From Acidimicrobiaceae bacterium (GTDB lineage: Bacteria > Actinomycetota > Acidimicrobiia > Acidimicrobiales > Ilumatobacteraceae), in contig BGOG01000010.1 of assembly GCA_003569125.1 (NCBI GenBank), positions 1-61,317 of the forward strand: a stretch of 61,317 bases of DNA, in the 5' to 3' direction. Position numbers and translations under genes: made by a program. The notes under the pieces are model-generated. The model made no database searches. It had not been told where the DNA came from and worked only from the letters and a program-made list of their open reading frames with translations. Below, one piece after another: positions 1-8,913 of the stretch. The number at the start of each line of letters is the position of its first letter. The stretch's first letter is position 1.

Positions 1-53
1 TTGAGAAAATATCAAGATTTATTGTGATGTGTTTTTGAGAAAAGGGTCGAAAA

Positions 54-1109
54 TTGTCTGAAAAATTGATTAAGTCGCGCTATGACGCGAGTCGTGAGGA
101 TATCGCGACGTTGCTTGGTGACGCGCCGAAGTATCGCCTAGATCAAGTTTGGCAGGGCCTGTATACCGAGTTTCAAGAACCGCTCGCAATCACCACAATC
201 TCCAAAGATCTTCGCACGCGTCTAGACGAAGCGCTGCCGAGCAGCCTCTTGCCGGTTACATCAAGCGTCAGCGACCGCGGCGACACCACGAAATTTTTAT
301 GGCAGCTCGCCAATGGTGGTCACAAAATTGAATCGGTGCTGATTGCACTACGCCGACCGTGCGACAGTTTGTGTCAGCACTCAGGCTGGCTGCGCAATGG
401 CGTGTGGGTTTTGCGCCACGGGTCAAGCAGGTTTTACTCGTCAGTTAACATCGGGCGAAATAGTCGAACAAGTTGTTCATGCAGCGCGAACAGTGCAGCC
501 CGCGACCAACGGCTAGCCAATGTTGTATTCATGGGCATGGGCGAACCATTGGCAAACGAAGAGGCAGTGTGGCAAGCAGTCACCCGCATTCATGAAGCCA
601 TCGGCATCTCGGCGCGACACTTAACTATTTCGACCGTTGGCATTATCCCCGGCATCAATACGCTCGCCGATCGACCATTGCCAGTTAATCTCGCCGTCTC
701 ACTTCACGCGGCACGCAACGAACTGCGCAACGAACTCGTTCCGATCAACAAGCGATATCCGATTGAAGATTTAATGCAGGCGTGCAGAAGGTATCTCGCC
801 AAAAAGAATCGCCGAATCAGTTTTGAATGGGCGTTGATCAAGGATGTCAACGACACGCCCCGTGATGCTCGCGAACTCGCCAAACTTTGTAAGAGCCTGA
901 AACCCAGCGCCCATGTCAATTTGATTCCACTAAATCCGACACCGGGTTATCTGACAAAAGGAACAGCGCCCGAAGATGTCCGCGAGTTTGCGATGCAACT
1001 TGAAGATCTTGGCGTGAATGCAACGGTGCGTCGCAACCGCGGCACTGATATCGCTGCGGCCTGTGGCCAATTGGCTGCCGGACAGCCAGTGACGCTTAGT
1101 TCGCGCTAA
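54..1109 (+). CDS. rlmN: 23S rRNA (adenine2503-C2)/tRNA A37 methyltransferase RlmN, reading frame disturbed
   Basis: Radical-SAM enzyme that methylates C2 of A2503 in 23S rRNA and A37 of some tRNAs. The N-terminal [11 protein letters not shown] segment and the C-terminal half ([44 protein letters not shown]) are typical. Between about 351 and 512 the open frame is nonsense. In the next frame the same bases encode the expected core with the CxxxCxxC iron-sulfur motif (Cys codons at 391, 403 and 412). One extra base near 351 and one missing base near 505-512 therefore cancel each other. The overall length of 351 residues is normal. The start is TTG at 54. Its 3' end overlaps the convergent START-like gene by 14 bases. 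The product is very likely functional if the indels are sequencing errors; as written it would lack the cluster ligands. Confidence 0.9.
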   Translation: MSEKLIKSRYDASREDIATLLGDAPKYRLDQVWQGLYTEFQEPLAITTISKDLRTRLDEALPSSLLPVTSSVSDRGDTTKFLWQLANGGHKIESVLIALRRPCDSLCQHSGWLRNGVWVLRHGSSRFYSSVNIGRNSRTSCSCSANSAARDQRLANVVFMGMGEPLANEEAVWQAVTRIHEAIGISARHLTISTVGIIPGINTLADRPLPVNLAVSLHAARNELRNELVPINKRYPIEDLMQACRRYLAKKNRRISFEWALIKDVNDTPRDARELAKLCKSLKPSAHVNLIPLNPTPGYLTKGTAPEDVREFAMQLEDLGVNATVRRNRGTDIAAACGQLAAGQPVTLSSR

Positions 1110-1551
1110 GCAGTTGAATCAGTTTCTCTTGACCCTGTTTGATCTGATCGGCAAGCGCGCGTTCTAATAATCCACCCGTGAATAACGAACCCGAGTAGTG
1201 CAGATTCGTCATCAGCGACGAACCATTATCAGTGCTATCAACTGTTGCACTGAGCACCCATGCCGAATGACTACGCCCATCGTTTTCGGCTCGTTCGAAT
1301 ACCACAGAAAATGGCGCATCACAACTTGTTCGAACCATTCGCAACCTCTTTGACCGCGCAAACGGCCCAAGTCGGGCACGAAGTTCAACTACCCAAGTTT
1401 TTGAACTTTGAGTATTCAGCGGGTCATGCTCAACTAATTTGACGCTGTGTACCATCTCGAGCCACGATTCATAATTTTTTAGATCCGAAATATATTCGAA
1501 AAGTTTCGCAGCCGTGACTGGCACATCAACACTCGCTGAAACATCCATCAC
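1096..1551 (-). CDS. START-like / SRPBCC family protein (polyketide cyclase-like)
   Basis: About 150 residues. The opening (SASVDVPVTAAKLFEYISDLKNYESW) is characteristic of the SRPBCC/START helix-grip fold, which forms a hydrophobic ligand pocket. Members include coenzyme Q-binding proteins, aromatase/cyclases and actinobacterial proteins of unknown ligand. No catalytic signature can be assigned, so the substrate is unknown. Two adjacent ATG codons begin the gene; the second (1548) is an equally good start. The gene lies just downstream of the DUF3499 gene on the same strand (9-base gap), suggesting co-transcription, and is tail-to-tail with rlmN. Confidence 0.7.
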   Translation of the reverse strand: MMDVSASVDVPVTAAKLFEYISDLKNYESWLEMVHSVKLVEHDPLNTQSSKTWVVELRARLGPFARSKRLRMVRTSCDAPFSVVFERAENDGRSHSAWVLSATVDSTDNGSSLMTNLHYSGSLFTGGLLERALADQIKQGQEKLIQLLSAN

Positions 1552-1560
1552 AACGCCTAA

Positions 1561-2214
1561 TTAATAATCAATGGGAGACTCAGAATGCGACTGATCGTGA
1601 TCGTGATCATGGTGTTCATGTTCACGAATTTCGCTATCAATCTCACTATGTCCAAAAGCGCGACCCAACAGCCGACCGCGAGCTCGAAGTACTCCATCTA
1701 AGTCACTGGACCGATCGAACTGTGGCGTCCAGGGCAACGCGTGAGTTTGTTGCGTATCCATTAATTGAGCCAGTTCATCTGTGATATCGGCTGAAACATC
1801 AGCAACAACATCAGCACGGACATCAACATCAAAATCAGCAGACTCGCGATCGGTTGTCTCGACTGAATATTCATCAATTACCAGGTCAAACAAATTCACA
1901 ACAACTGCAGCATCTTGGTCATCATGATTGCCCTCAGAAAACTTATGCCGCTTGACGCCTCTGTGTGAATCATTTTTTGTCGCTTCTTGGGTAACTGGTG
2001 CGCTAAACAATCTTTGCACCTCTTCGCGATTGTTGATTATCGTCCATCCTTTTGGAACGGTCAGTGAGTCGGCATGTCGGCGGCACAAAAGATTTACCGG
2101 TGTCGCGTCGGTCAAATCAGGAAAATCGATCGTCACCAACAACCGTCGCAGATCAACTTCATAAATTACTTCCCCGATTTTTGAACAGCCGGGACGTTCA
2201 CAGTGACGCGACAT
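1561..2214 (-). CDS. DUF3499 family protein with histidine-rich C-terminal tail
   Basis: The N-terminal roughly 65 residues match the actinobacterial DUF3499 family: a CxxxGC pair near the start (CERPGCSKIG), then LLCRRHADSLTVPKGW. The spaced Cys/His pairs look like a small zinc-ribbon. The rest is acidic and probably unstructured, with DVDVRADVVADVSADI repeats. It is followed by a conserved-looking patch (PWTPQFDR, ARGRLLGRAFG) and a terminal His/Asp tail containing HEHHDHDHDQSH. The function of DUF3499 is unknown. The tail resembles metal-storing or metal-sensing tails of nickel/zinc proteins, but that is inference. It sits upstream of the START-like gene. Confidence 0.75.
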   Translation of the reverse strand: MSRHCERPGCSKIGEVIYEVDLRRLLVTIDFPDLTDATPVNLLCRRHADSLTVPKGWTIINNREEVQRLFSAPVTQEATKNDSHRGVKRHKFSEGNHDDQDAAVVVNLFDLVIDEYSVETTDRESADFDVDVRADVVADVSADITDELAQLMDTQQTHALPWTPQFDRSSDLDGVLRARGRLLGRAFGHSEIDSEIREHEHHDHDHDQSHSESPIDY

Positions 2215-2233
2215 GCCTAAACAATAGACCGCA

Positions 2234-2855
2234 TCAGGGTTCTAGACATGCGATTCCCATTCCTTGCCGGTCTCGATAACCAAAGGTGTCACTTGAGCAA
2301 GTTCTGTCAAAACCGATCAACTGCCTGACCACCCCGTCGTAGGGGCCATCACATGAAACTTCATAGACGGCTTGCGTTGAGTCAAATGCCACGCACGATC
2401 CACTCTGAATAAGCGAATCAGGCCCCTGCGGAACATTCGGCGAGGCAGTTGAATACAGAAACAAAATCAATATTGCACCAACGACGATTACCGACAACAT
2501 AAATCGCCATGGAACTTTCGCTCTGACAATTACTCGTGGTATTTCGAACTCGGTCTCGTCTGCGAAATCTTCTGCGAAATACATCTGCAAAATCGGCTGC
2601 ATTTTGCTTTTTTGGATTAGGCGCCTGTCGGTGTTTTGCCTTGACAGAAAGTGACTGGTCGTAAAGTCGCCGACTCTTTGGGTTTCCAAGAACTCCCCAC
2701 GCTTCGCTGACCGCGGCAAGCGCCAAAGAAAAATCTGCGGTATCTCGGCCATCTGCATCGGGATGAAGTTTTCGCACCATCGCCCGATGCGCGGCACGAA
2801 TCTCTTTTAATGACGCATTCGACTTGACACCAAGTATCTCATAGTGACTTGAAAT
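2234..2855 (-). CDS. J-domain single-span membrane protein, frame break at poly-A
   Basis: A J domain opens the protein (HYEILGVKSNASLKEIRAAH, HPD motif in KLHPDADG, then SEAWGVLGNPKSRRLYD). J domains stimulate Hsp70 (DnaK) ATPase. After the domain the frame shifts by one extra base in a six-base A run (minus strand; 2608-2613). The other frame continues through a linker, one transmembrane helix (FMLSVIVVGAILILFLY) and a roughly 55-residue outer domain with three cysteines, resembling LppU-type lipoprotein domains. No ATG, GTG or TTG precedes the J domain in frame. An ATT at 2855 lies 7 bases after an AGAGG ribosome-binding site, so a rare ATT start is likely. The corrected length is about 206 residues. 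Confidence 0.7.
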
Positions 2856-2928
2856 AGATTTACCTCTTGATTGCGGTCGTGTGCACGATTAGATGAGAAT
2901 TAATTCTCGGACATGAAAAGTTTAGGGT

Positions 2929-3990
2929 TCACGAACCGGTGAATGTCGCGGCGATCTTGCTCGCCGAATCACCACCGCGACGCAAGATGACAGCCAAAAA
3001 CCAGAGCGCTCCGAGCGTGACTATAAACAGCAACACTGCCCCGACACCCCAAAACGGCTTGATAGTGCTACGAGTCGCACCAAGTAGCGCAACCGGAAAA
3101 GTCGTTGACCCTGCTTCGCTGATCAGCGTCGAAATCACCGCGTTGTCAAGGCACAACGCAAACGACAACAGCGCGCCGGCAACCATCGCCGACGCAATCA
3201 GTGGCAACGTGATCTGACGAAAAGCCCGACCAGGAGGTGCACCAAGGTCGGCCGCTGCCTCTTCGAGTGCCTCGTCAAGACCCGAAAGTCTGGCGCGAAC
3301 GATCAAGGTCACGACAGCGCTCGAATAAAGCGATTGTCCCACCCAAAGTTTGTTGATGCCACCGTTGAACGGGCCCCAACCACTCGAAAAAATAATACCG
3401 ATAACAGGTATCGCTTTGATGCGCGGAAACCAAGTCGCGAGTGCAATCGCGTCCATGATTTCGGGGGTCACCAAAATCAAAAACACCGTCGCCATAAAAA
3501 ATTTCGTCCAGCCACCTGGTCTGCGCGCCAAGGCAACGCCCGACATGCCCCCGATGAGTACTGCAATTACTGTCGCGCCAAAAGCGGCGATAAAAGAATT
3601 GCGAATTGAATCGCCGATGCCAGCGAAGTCGAAAATAGTGCGATACCACTCGGTCATCAGGCCGTTGAGAACTATCGCGAAAACGAAAGTCAACGGCAAA
3701 ATCAAAGATGAAACTCTCTTCGAGAAATTCTCTCGCCGCTTTGTAATTCGAGCGAAAACAACACCAGCAACCACGACAACCGCGAAACGAATCAAAACGC
3801 CATACATCACGCCACCATTAAATAGCTCACCCCACCATTTTGTGCTGGCTCGCCCGGACCAAATCGTGAATGACCCACCGTAATTAAACGAGTGCAGAAA
3901 AACCAGTGAAATCGGTATGAAAAGAAAAACCAGCACCAAAACCGTCCATGCAGAAAGAAGCTTCGGCAATACTTCGATTTTTTTGCGCAT
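2929..3990 (-). CDS. potC: Spermidine/putrescine ABC transporter permease PotC
   Basis: Inner-membrane permease of a polyamine importer, about 353 residues. Six or more hydrophobic spans are visible. The EAAxxLGA loop that docks the ATPase reads EALEEAAADLGAPPGRAF. The ATG at 3990 begins just after the potB stop; a GTG overlapping that stop by one base is an alternative start. Longer in-frame upstream reading would overlap potB extensively and is not plausible. It is the last gene of potA-potD-potB-potC. Family assignment rests on operon order and the loop; specificity (putrescine versus spermidine) cannot be read. Confidence 0.85.
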   Translation of the reverse strand: MRKKIEVLPKLLSAWTVLVLVFLFIPISLVFLHSFNYGGSFTIWSGRASTKWWGELFNGGVMYGVLIRFAVVVVAGVVFARITKRRENFSKRVSSLILPLTFVFAIVLNGLMTEWYRTIFDFAGIGDSIRNSFIAAFGATVIAVLIGGMSGVALARRPGGWTKFFMATVFLILVTPEIMDAIALATWFPRIKAIPVIGIIFSSGWGPFNGGINKLWVGQSLYSSAVVTLIVRARLSGLDEALEEAAADLGAPPGRAFRQITLPLIASAMVAGALLSFALCLDNAVISTLISEAGSTTFPVALLGATRSTIKPFWGVGAVLLFIVTLGALWFLAVILRRGGDSASKIAATFTGS

Positions 3991-4001
3991 TTCTTGTTTC
4001 A

Positions 4002-4961
4002 CTATTTGCTTGCGGGCGATTGATCGCTCAAAATTTTTCGACGAACGACTTGAACAACTGGCGAAGCAAGAGCGGCAAGTCGCGGCGCAATCCACACAAC
4101 CACAAACCCGACAACAAGGGCCAGAAGAACAGCGGCGATCATCAAAATTGCCATTGCTGAACCGAGTGGCCAGTTTTGTGCTCCGCTAAATTGCGAGGCG
4201 ATCATTGCCCCGATCATGTTTCCTTTGGCGCCACCCAAAACAGTTGCCGTCACGTAATCACCGCACATCGGGATGAACGTCAACAACACGCCGGCAACAA
4301 TGCCGGGGCCGGCAAGGGGCAAAGTAACGCCCATAAATGTTGCGACTCGTCCAGCACCCAAATCTTTGCTGGCTTCTCGCATTCGCACGTCAATGCGATC
4401 TAACGCCACAAATAAAGGCAAAATCATAAATCCGAGATAGTTGTAGACGATCGCAATTTGTACCGCCATTGGGGTCTCAAGAATCTGAATTCCGTTATCC
4501 GAAATCCATCCCATGCCGACGAGCCACTTCGAAAGTGTGCCATTTGGTGCGAGCGGAATTCGCCAAGCAACGGTTCGAATCAAAAAACTCGTGAAACTCG
4601 GCACGACAACTGCCGCAAGAATTATTGCCTTCCATTTTTCAGCAACTTTGAATGCCGCAAAATACGCGACAGGCAATCCAATTACAACGCAAAGAAACGT
4701 CGCAAGAACCGAAATGCGCAGCGTTGCACGAAATGTTTTGAAGAATGTCTCGTCGAATACGGCCGAATAGCTCTTAGTCGAAAGACTCCCTAGATCAACG
4801 GGTACGAGTCGTGACGAATCTTTTGTTCCAAAAGAATAGAGAACGATGAACGCAATCGGCGCTGCAAAAAAAACCAGGTACCAAATAATCGCAGGGATGG
4901 CGAGAAGATATTTTGGCCCTCGCCATCTCCTGCGTAAAACTGAAGCGACCGAAAAGGTCAC
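4002..4961 (-). CDS. potB: Spermidine/putrescine ABC transporter permease PotB
   Basis: Permease partner of PotC, 319 residues. It starts with a basic cytoplasmic N-terminus followed by the first span (LLAIPAIIWYLVFFAAPIAF). An EAA-type loop reads MREASKDLGAGRVATFMGVTLP. Its ATG overlaps the potD stop (4958-4961, ATGA), showing translational coupling. Together with PotC it forms the membrane channel energised by PotA and fed by PotD. Confidence 0.87.
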   Translation of the reverse strand: MTFSVASVLRRRWRGPKYLLAIPAIIWYLVFFAAPIAFIVLYSFGTKDSSRLVPVDLGSLSTKSYSAVFDETFFKTFRATLRISVLATFLCVVIGLPVAYFAAFKVAEKWKAIILAAVVVPSFTSFLIRTVAWRIPLAPNGTLSKWLVGMGWISDNGIQILETPMAVQIAIVYNYLGFMILPLFVALDRIDVRMREASKDLGAGRVATFMGVTLPLAGPGIVAGVLLTFIPMCGDYVTATVLGGAKGNMIGAMIASQFSGAQNWPLGSAMAILMIAAVLLALVVGFVVVWIAPRLAALASPVVQVVRRKILSDQSPASK

Positions 4962-6209
4962 GCCAAATCAGCCCCGGCTTTCGCCTTGGACTTATTCAAG
5001 ATGTCGATCAAACGATCAAGCGCAGGAGTAATCACTTGTGTTTGCATCGTTGCAACTTGCTCATCACCAAAGAAAATCATGTCGCCCTTGACGAGGTCCG
5101 GGGCAACTTCAGAAATAAGTTGCGACATGTTCTTCATTCCGGTGTGATAGCCGTGGTAACTGAGGTCTTTGATTGAAATCTCGGGGATCAGGTCCCAGTT
5201 GATCCAAGCATGTGCAGCCTCGGCATTCGGTGCTCCCGCCGCAACGCAGTAGTTGTCCATCCACAATTCGGTGTTTGGCGCTCCAAGAACCCACTTCCAG
5301 TCGGCTGGGTTTCCGCCAGCCTCTTCGATTCTCACGTATGCCTGGCGCGCGTCGCCGTTCCATGCCATGGCGATCGAATATGCACCTTCGGCAAGTTTCG
5401 TCGACGGATAACTGTCGAATGCTTTGATGTGCTGGGCGAATTCTTCGACCAAGAATTTTTCGCACGCATCAAGGTCTGCCTTCGTTTCTGTGTTCCAATT
5501 AATTTTATTCGCCCAGAACCACATGCCGCAATAATTTGGCGCCGCATCGATTACCGAACAATTGCCGCTGGCCTCGCCCATGCAAGTGTCAATGAAGTCC
5601 TGCCATGTGGTCAATTCTTTTGAAATTTTGGTGGTGTCGTAGAAATATCCAGTCGTGCCCCAGTTTTTGCAGACCGAGTAGTCGTTGGTCGGATCCCAGG
5701 CTTGCGCGAGATAATTTGGATCGACGTTTATCATGTTTGGTATCAGTGTTTTATCGAGTTTCTGAATCAAACCTTTCTCGATCATTTGTGGAATGTACGG
5801 CCCAGTCGGTACAACAATGTCAAAACCACTGCTGCCGGCACTTGCCGCCAGTTTTGTGATCAGGTCTTCGTTGCTCGCGTAGTAGTCGACTTTCATCGTT
5901 ACGTTGAGAGTTGATCCAGCGAGTGCGCCAACCAAATCTGGGTCGTTGTAGTCACCCCATGTGTACATCGCCAAAGTTCCACTGGACTGATTGATTACTC
6001 GGCTCCAGTCGCCTGACGCAAGACCTTCGGTACTTGTCGCATCGCTCGTGTTTGTGTCATCAGTTGCACCATCGGTTGCGCTATCTGAGCCACCACAAGC
6101 AGCCGCGATTAAAGCAAAACCTGCAATTGCGGTGCCGCCTGAAGAAACGCGCGACGCGAAAGTTTTTCTCGAAACCTTCTGGCGCCAACATTTTTAATTC
6201 TTTACTCAT
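4958..6209 (-). CDS. potD: Polyamine-binding lipoprotein PotD, signal peptide frame-broken
   Basis: Extracellular substrate-binding protein of the polyamine importer (LAMYTWGDYNDPDLV, then a periplasmic-binding fold with VVPTGPYIPQMIEKGLIQKLDK). The start is ATG at 6209, 5 bases after AGGAGA. The N-terminal region is split across three frames: MSKELKMLAPEGFEK, then LSRRAFL (twin-arginine motif), then GGTAIAGFALIAAACGG with a lipobox cysteine. Two missing bases, one in the five-base run 6163-6167 and one near 6140, restore a normal Tat lipoprotein signal. One extra base would also restore frame but would destroy the twin-arginine motif. The corrected product is about 417 residues. Confidence 0.85.
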
Positions 6210-6266
6210 TTCATTCTCCTTTTATGATTAATTTCAAGTTGTATCCGGCTCTTACTGACATTAGTT

Positions 6267-7375
6267 CTATTTGCTTTCTGATGTGGCAAGCACCAAATCG
6301 ACCTGACGCGCCGAGAAAAGATACACATCTTCAGCCGGCCAACTACACCAAACATGGTCTCCTACACCAAACCTTGATGGGTTCGTTCGAGCCACCTGAA
6401 CCAGCAAATCTCTTGAGCCTGCAGTTACGACATATTGCAAAACATCACCAAAGTGCGACACTCCGGCGACTTTTGCTTCGACCGAATTCTGACTTTCGGC
6501 TGGTTTGGTTGCAGAAAGATTGATGCATTCGGGGCGCACTGCGGCAAGTGCTGGCTGCCCGGTCGGAACATTTTCTTCAGGACGAGTAGCCACGAACACG
6601 GTGCCATCTTGCCCAGTTGCACCATTGCTTGTTGCCGTGCCCTGCCAAAATTATTTCGACCCACGAACCCTGCAACAAATGCCGAGGTTGGCCTTTCGTA
6701 AACTGTTTCTGGGTCACCGAGTTGCTCAACATGGCCGTCAAGCATGATCGCGATCCGATCAGACATCGACATCGCCTCTTCTTGGTCGTGCGTCACGAAG
6801 ATAAAAGTAATCCCCAATCGACTCTGAAGAAGTTTGAGTTCAATTTGCATTTCTTCTCGGAGTTTCCGGTCGAGCGCACCCAGCGGCTCATCGAGCAACA
6901 AGATGCTCGGGCGGTTAACGAGCGCGCGCGCCACTGCGACTCGTTGTTGTTGCCCACCAGAAAGTTGACGCGGTCTTCGATTCGCCAACTTTGACATCTG
7001 AACCATGTCGAGTGCCTCGATGACCTTGCTACTTATTTCAGATTTCACTACACCTTTTTGACGCAAGCCGTAGGCGACATTTTCAGCGACGCTCATATGT
7101 GGAAACAATGCGTAGTGCTGAAACACGGTATTCACATCACGCTTATACGGTGGCACACCTTGCACATATTCTCCGCTTATTCGAACGAAACCTTCATCTG
7201 GCTGTTCGAATCCCGCCAACATTCGCAATGTTGTCGTTTTGCCGCAACCACTCGGCCCAAGCAACGAGAGAAACTCGCCTGGCTTAATTTCTAAATTGAG
7301 TGAATCGACCGCGACCACATCGCCATAACGCTTGGTGACGTTTGAAAGTTCAACCGATCCACGCTCGCTATTCAA
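6267..7375 (-). CDS. potA: Polyamine ABC transporter ATP-binding protein PotA, frame break at poly-T
   Basis: ATPase of the polyamine importer. Walker A reads [13 protein letters not shown], the Q-loop region FQHYALFP, the signature [15 protein letters not shown], and Walker [14 protein letters not shown]. The conserved H-loop is present ([10 protein letters not shown]). After GRNNF the frame is lost. Adding one T to the minus-strand run at 6647-6650 gives NNFWQGTA and continues into a TOBE domain ([12 protein letters not shown] ... [10 protein letters not shown]). The corrected length is about 369 residues, normal for PotA. It is the first gene of the operon, and the divergent ald gene starts 160 bases upstream. 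Confidence 0.88.
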
Positions 7376-7534
7376 CTCAAACCCCCAAATTCAATAGTGA
7401 CAATGCCGAACCGATAAACGACTTTATTCAATTTGCTTAATTAGCCAATTTAGTTATGACGCCTGCTACAAGCATGACATATTCAACTTTTGTCGTCCGA
7501 ATCCATGTCCAAGACAGGCTAGACATATATATAG

Positions 7535-8665
7535 ATGAAATCTCAAATCAAAACCCTCGGTGTTCCCAAAGAGACCAAAACTTCAGAGGGCAGAGTTGCG
7601 ATCACGCCCGACGGAGTTCGCGAGTTCGAACGGGCTGGCATCGAAGTCTTCGTCGAGACCAATGCTGGTCTTGGCGCATCAATTGAAGATGCTCATTTCG
7701 CGGCCGCCGGGGCAACGATTGTGCCAACCGCAGGTGACGCCTGGTCGCAACAAATGGTCATCAAAGTCAAAGAGCCAACTGCCCAAGAGTTTGGATTTCT
7801 GCGCAACGACCTGACGCTTTTTACGTATTTGCATTTGGCTGCGTATCCGAAAGTTGCCGAGGCGTTGCTAAAAAACAAAACAACTTCGATCGCTTACGAA
7901 ACGGTGCAAGAAGAGGATGCTTCATTGCCGCTTCTCGCACCAATGAGCGAGATTGCAGGCCGAATCGCCACGCAAGTTGGCGCGTTCTATTTGCAACGGC
8001 CCAACGGCGGTCGTGGTGTTTTGATGGGCGGCGCACCGGGTGTTAGCCCGGCAAAAGTCGTCGTAATCGGCGCAGGAAATGTTGGATGGAATTCGGCGTG
8101 GATTGCTGGGGGCATGGAGGCCGAAGTTTTATTGCTTGATAAAAATTTGGATCGACTTAGGATGCTCGACCAAATCATCCGCTCTCGAATCACAACTGTC
8201 GCCTCCAATCGTGGCGCAATCGAGCGATGTGTTGCGCAAGCAGATCTTCTGATTGGCGCCGTGCTCGTGGCTGGTGCACGCGCGCCGATCGTGGTCTCAC
8301 AAGACATGGTTAAATCGATGAAGCCTGGCGCTGTGATCGTTGATGTCGCAGTTGACCAAGGTGGTTGCATCGAAACAATCCATGAGACAACACATAAAGA
8401 GCCCGTCTACGAACAGCATGGTGTCTTGCACTACGCAGTGGGCAATATGCCAGGCGCCGTGCCCCACACGAGCACCTATGCATTGACTAATGCGACCTTG
8501 CCGTATTTGATTGACGTCGCAAAATATGGAACTCGAGTCGCTGCACAACGCGATGGCGCTTTAAAACTTGGCATCAATACGGTTGATGGTCAGATAACAA
8601 ATGATGCCGCAGCAAAAGCACTCGGGCTCGAGGCCGTTGATCCGCTTACTGTCTTGACGCAATAG
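7535..8665 (+). CDS. ald: Alanine dehydrogenase
   Basis: NAD-dependent oxidative deamination of L-alanine to pyruvate and ammonia (reversible), 376 residues. Landmarks are GVPKETKTSEGRVAITP at the N-terminus, catalytic region HLAAYP, Rossmann motif VVIGAGNVG, and C-terminal VDVAVDQGGCIET and NMPGAVPHTSTYALTN. The ATG follows a TATATA stretch by 3 bases with no Shine-Dalgarno, so a leaderless transcript is plausible. It is divergent from the polyamine operon, and both fit amino-nitrogen scavenging. Confidence 0.95.
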   Translation: MKSQIKTLGVPKETKTSEGRVAITPDGVREFERAGIEVFVETNAGLGASIEDAHFAAAGATIVPTAGDAWSQQMVIKVKEPTAQEFGFLRNDLTLFTYLHLAAYPKVAEALLKNKTTSIAYETVQEEDASLPLLAPMSEIAGRIATQVGAFYLQRPNGGRGVLMGGAPGVSPAKVVVIGAGNVGWNSAWIAGGMEAEVLLLDKNLDRLRMLDQIIRSRITTVASNRGAIERCVAQADLLIGAVLVAGARAPIVVSQDMVKSMKPGAVIVDVAVDQGGCIETIHETTHKEPVYEQHGVLHYAVGNMPGAVPHTSTYALTNATLPYLIDVAKYGTRVAAQRDGALKLGINTVDGQITNDAAAKALGLEAVDPLTVLTQ

Positions 8666-8697
8666 CTAGTTAATTTTCTAGTGAATTAAAAAACTAG
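8666..8697. terminator. AT-rich inverted repeat after ald, possible bidirectional terminator
   Basis: CTAGTT at 8666-8671 and AACTAG at 8692-8697 pair around an AT-rich interior (AATTTT and ATTAAAA also partly pair). It sits between the ald stop and the stop of the convergent zinc-ribbon gene. T/A runs on both sides suit bidirectional termination, but the stem is weak. Confidence 0.35.
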
Positions 8698-8882
8698 TCG
8701 CAGCAACTATCTCGCCAACCGCAAGAACCGCACTTAAAATGTGCGTGCTCGGCGTGTAACGACGAACCACAGTGTGGACATTCCGAAAATACGGCGTGAC
8801 GTGTGCGACAACTATCTGCAACGCCTTGCGCCGTCTCATCTAATTTCTGTTGTGCGTTCACCTCTATTATCTCCATGAACAA
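8694..8882 (-). CDS. Small zinc-ribbon protein
   Basis: About 62 residues (or 60 from the second ATG). The C-terminal half carries two paired-cysteine knuckles, CPHCG and CGSCG, ending WRDSCCD. This layout is typical of stand-alone zinc ribbons that recur in actinobacteria as uncharacterised proteins. No partner or reaction can be assigned. The gene is single, tail-to-tail with ald and divergent from the MFS exporter; the 31-base gap to the MFS start must hold both upstream signals. Confidence 0.65.
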   Translation of the reverse strand: MFMEIIEVNAQQKLDETAQGVADSCRTRHAVFSECPHCGSSLHAEHAHFKCGSCGWRDSCCD

Positions 8883-8913
8883 ATTATTGCACTAGCGTCA
8901 GGGTTCTTCGTGT

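Noticed and set aside
54-1109. rlmN as a genuine pseudogene
   Set aside because: The two indels cancel and the missing core, including the Fe-S cysteines, is intact in the neighbouring frame; similar indels occur across the window.
3990-4095. Upstream extension of potC to 388 residues
   Set aside because: The extra 35 residues are Cys/Ser-rich, overlap potB and have no permease character; ATG 3990 after the potB stop fits better.
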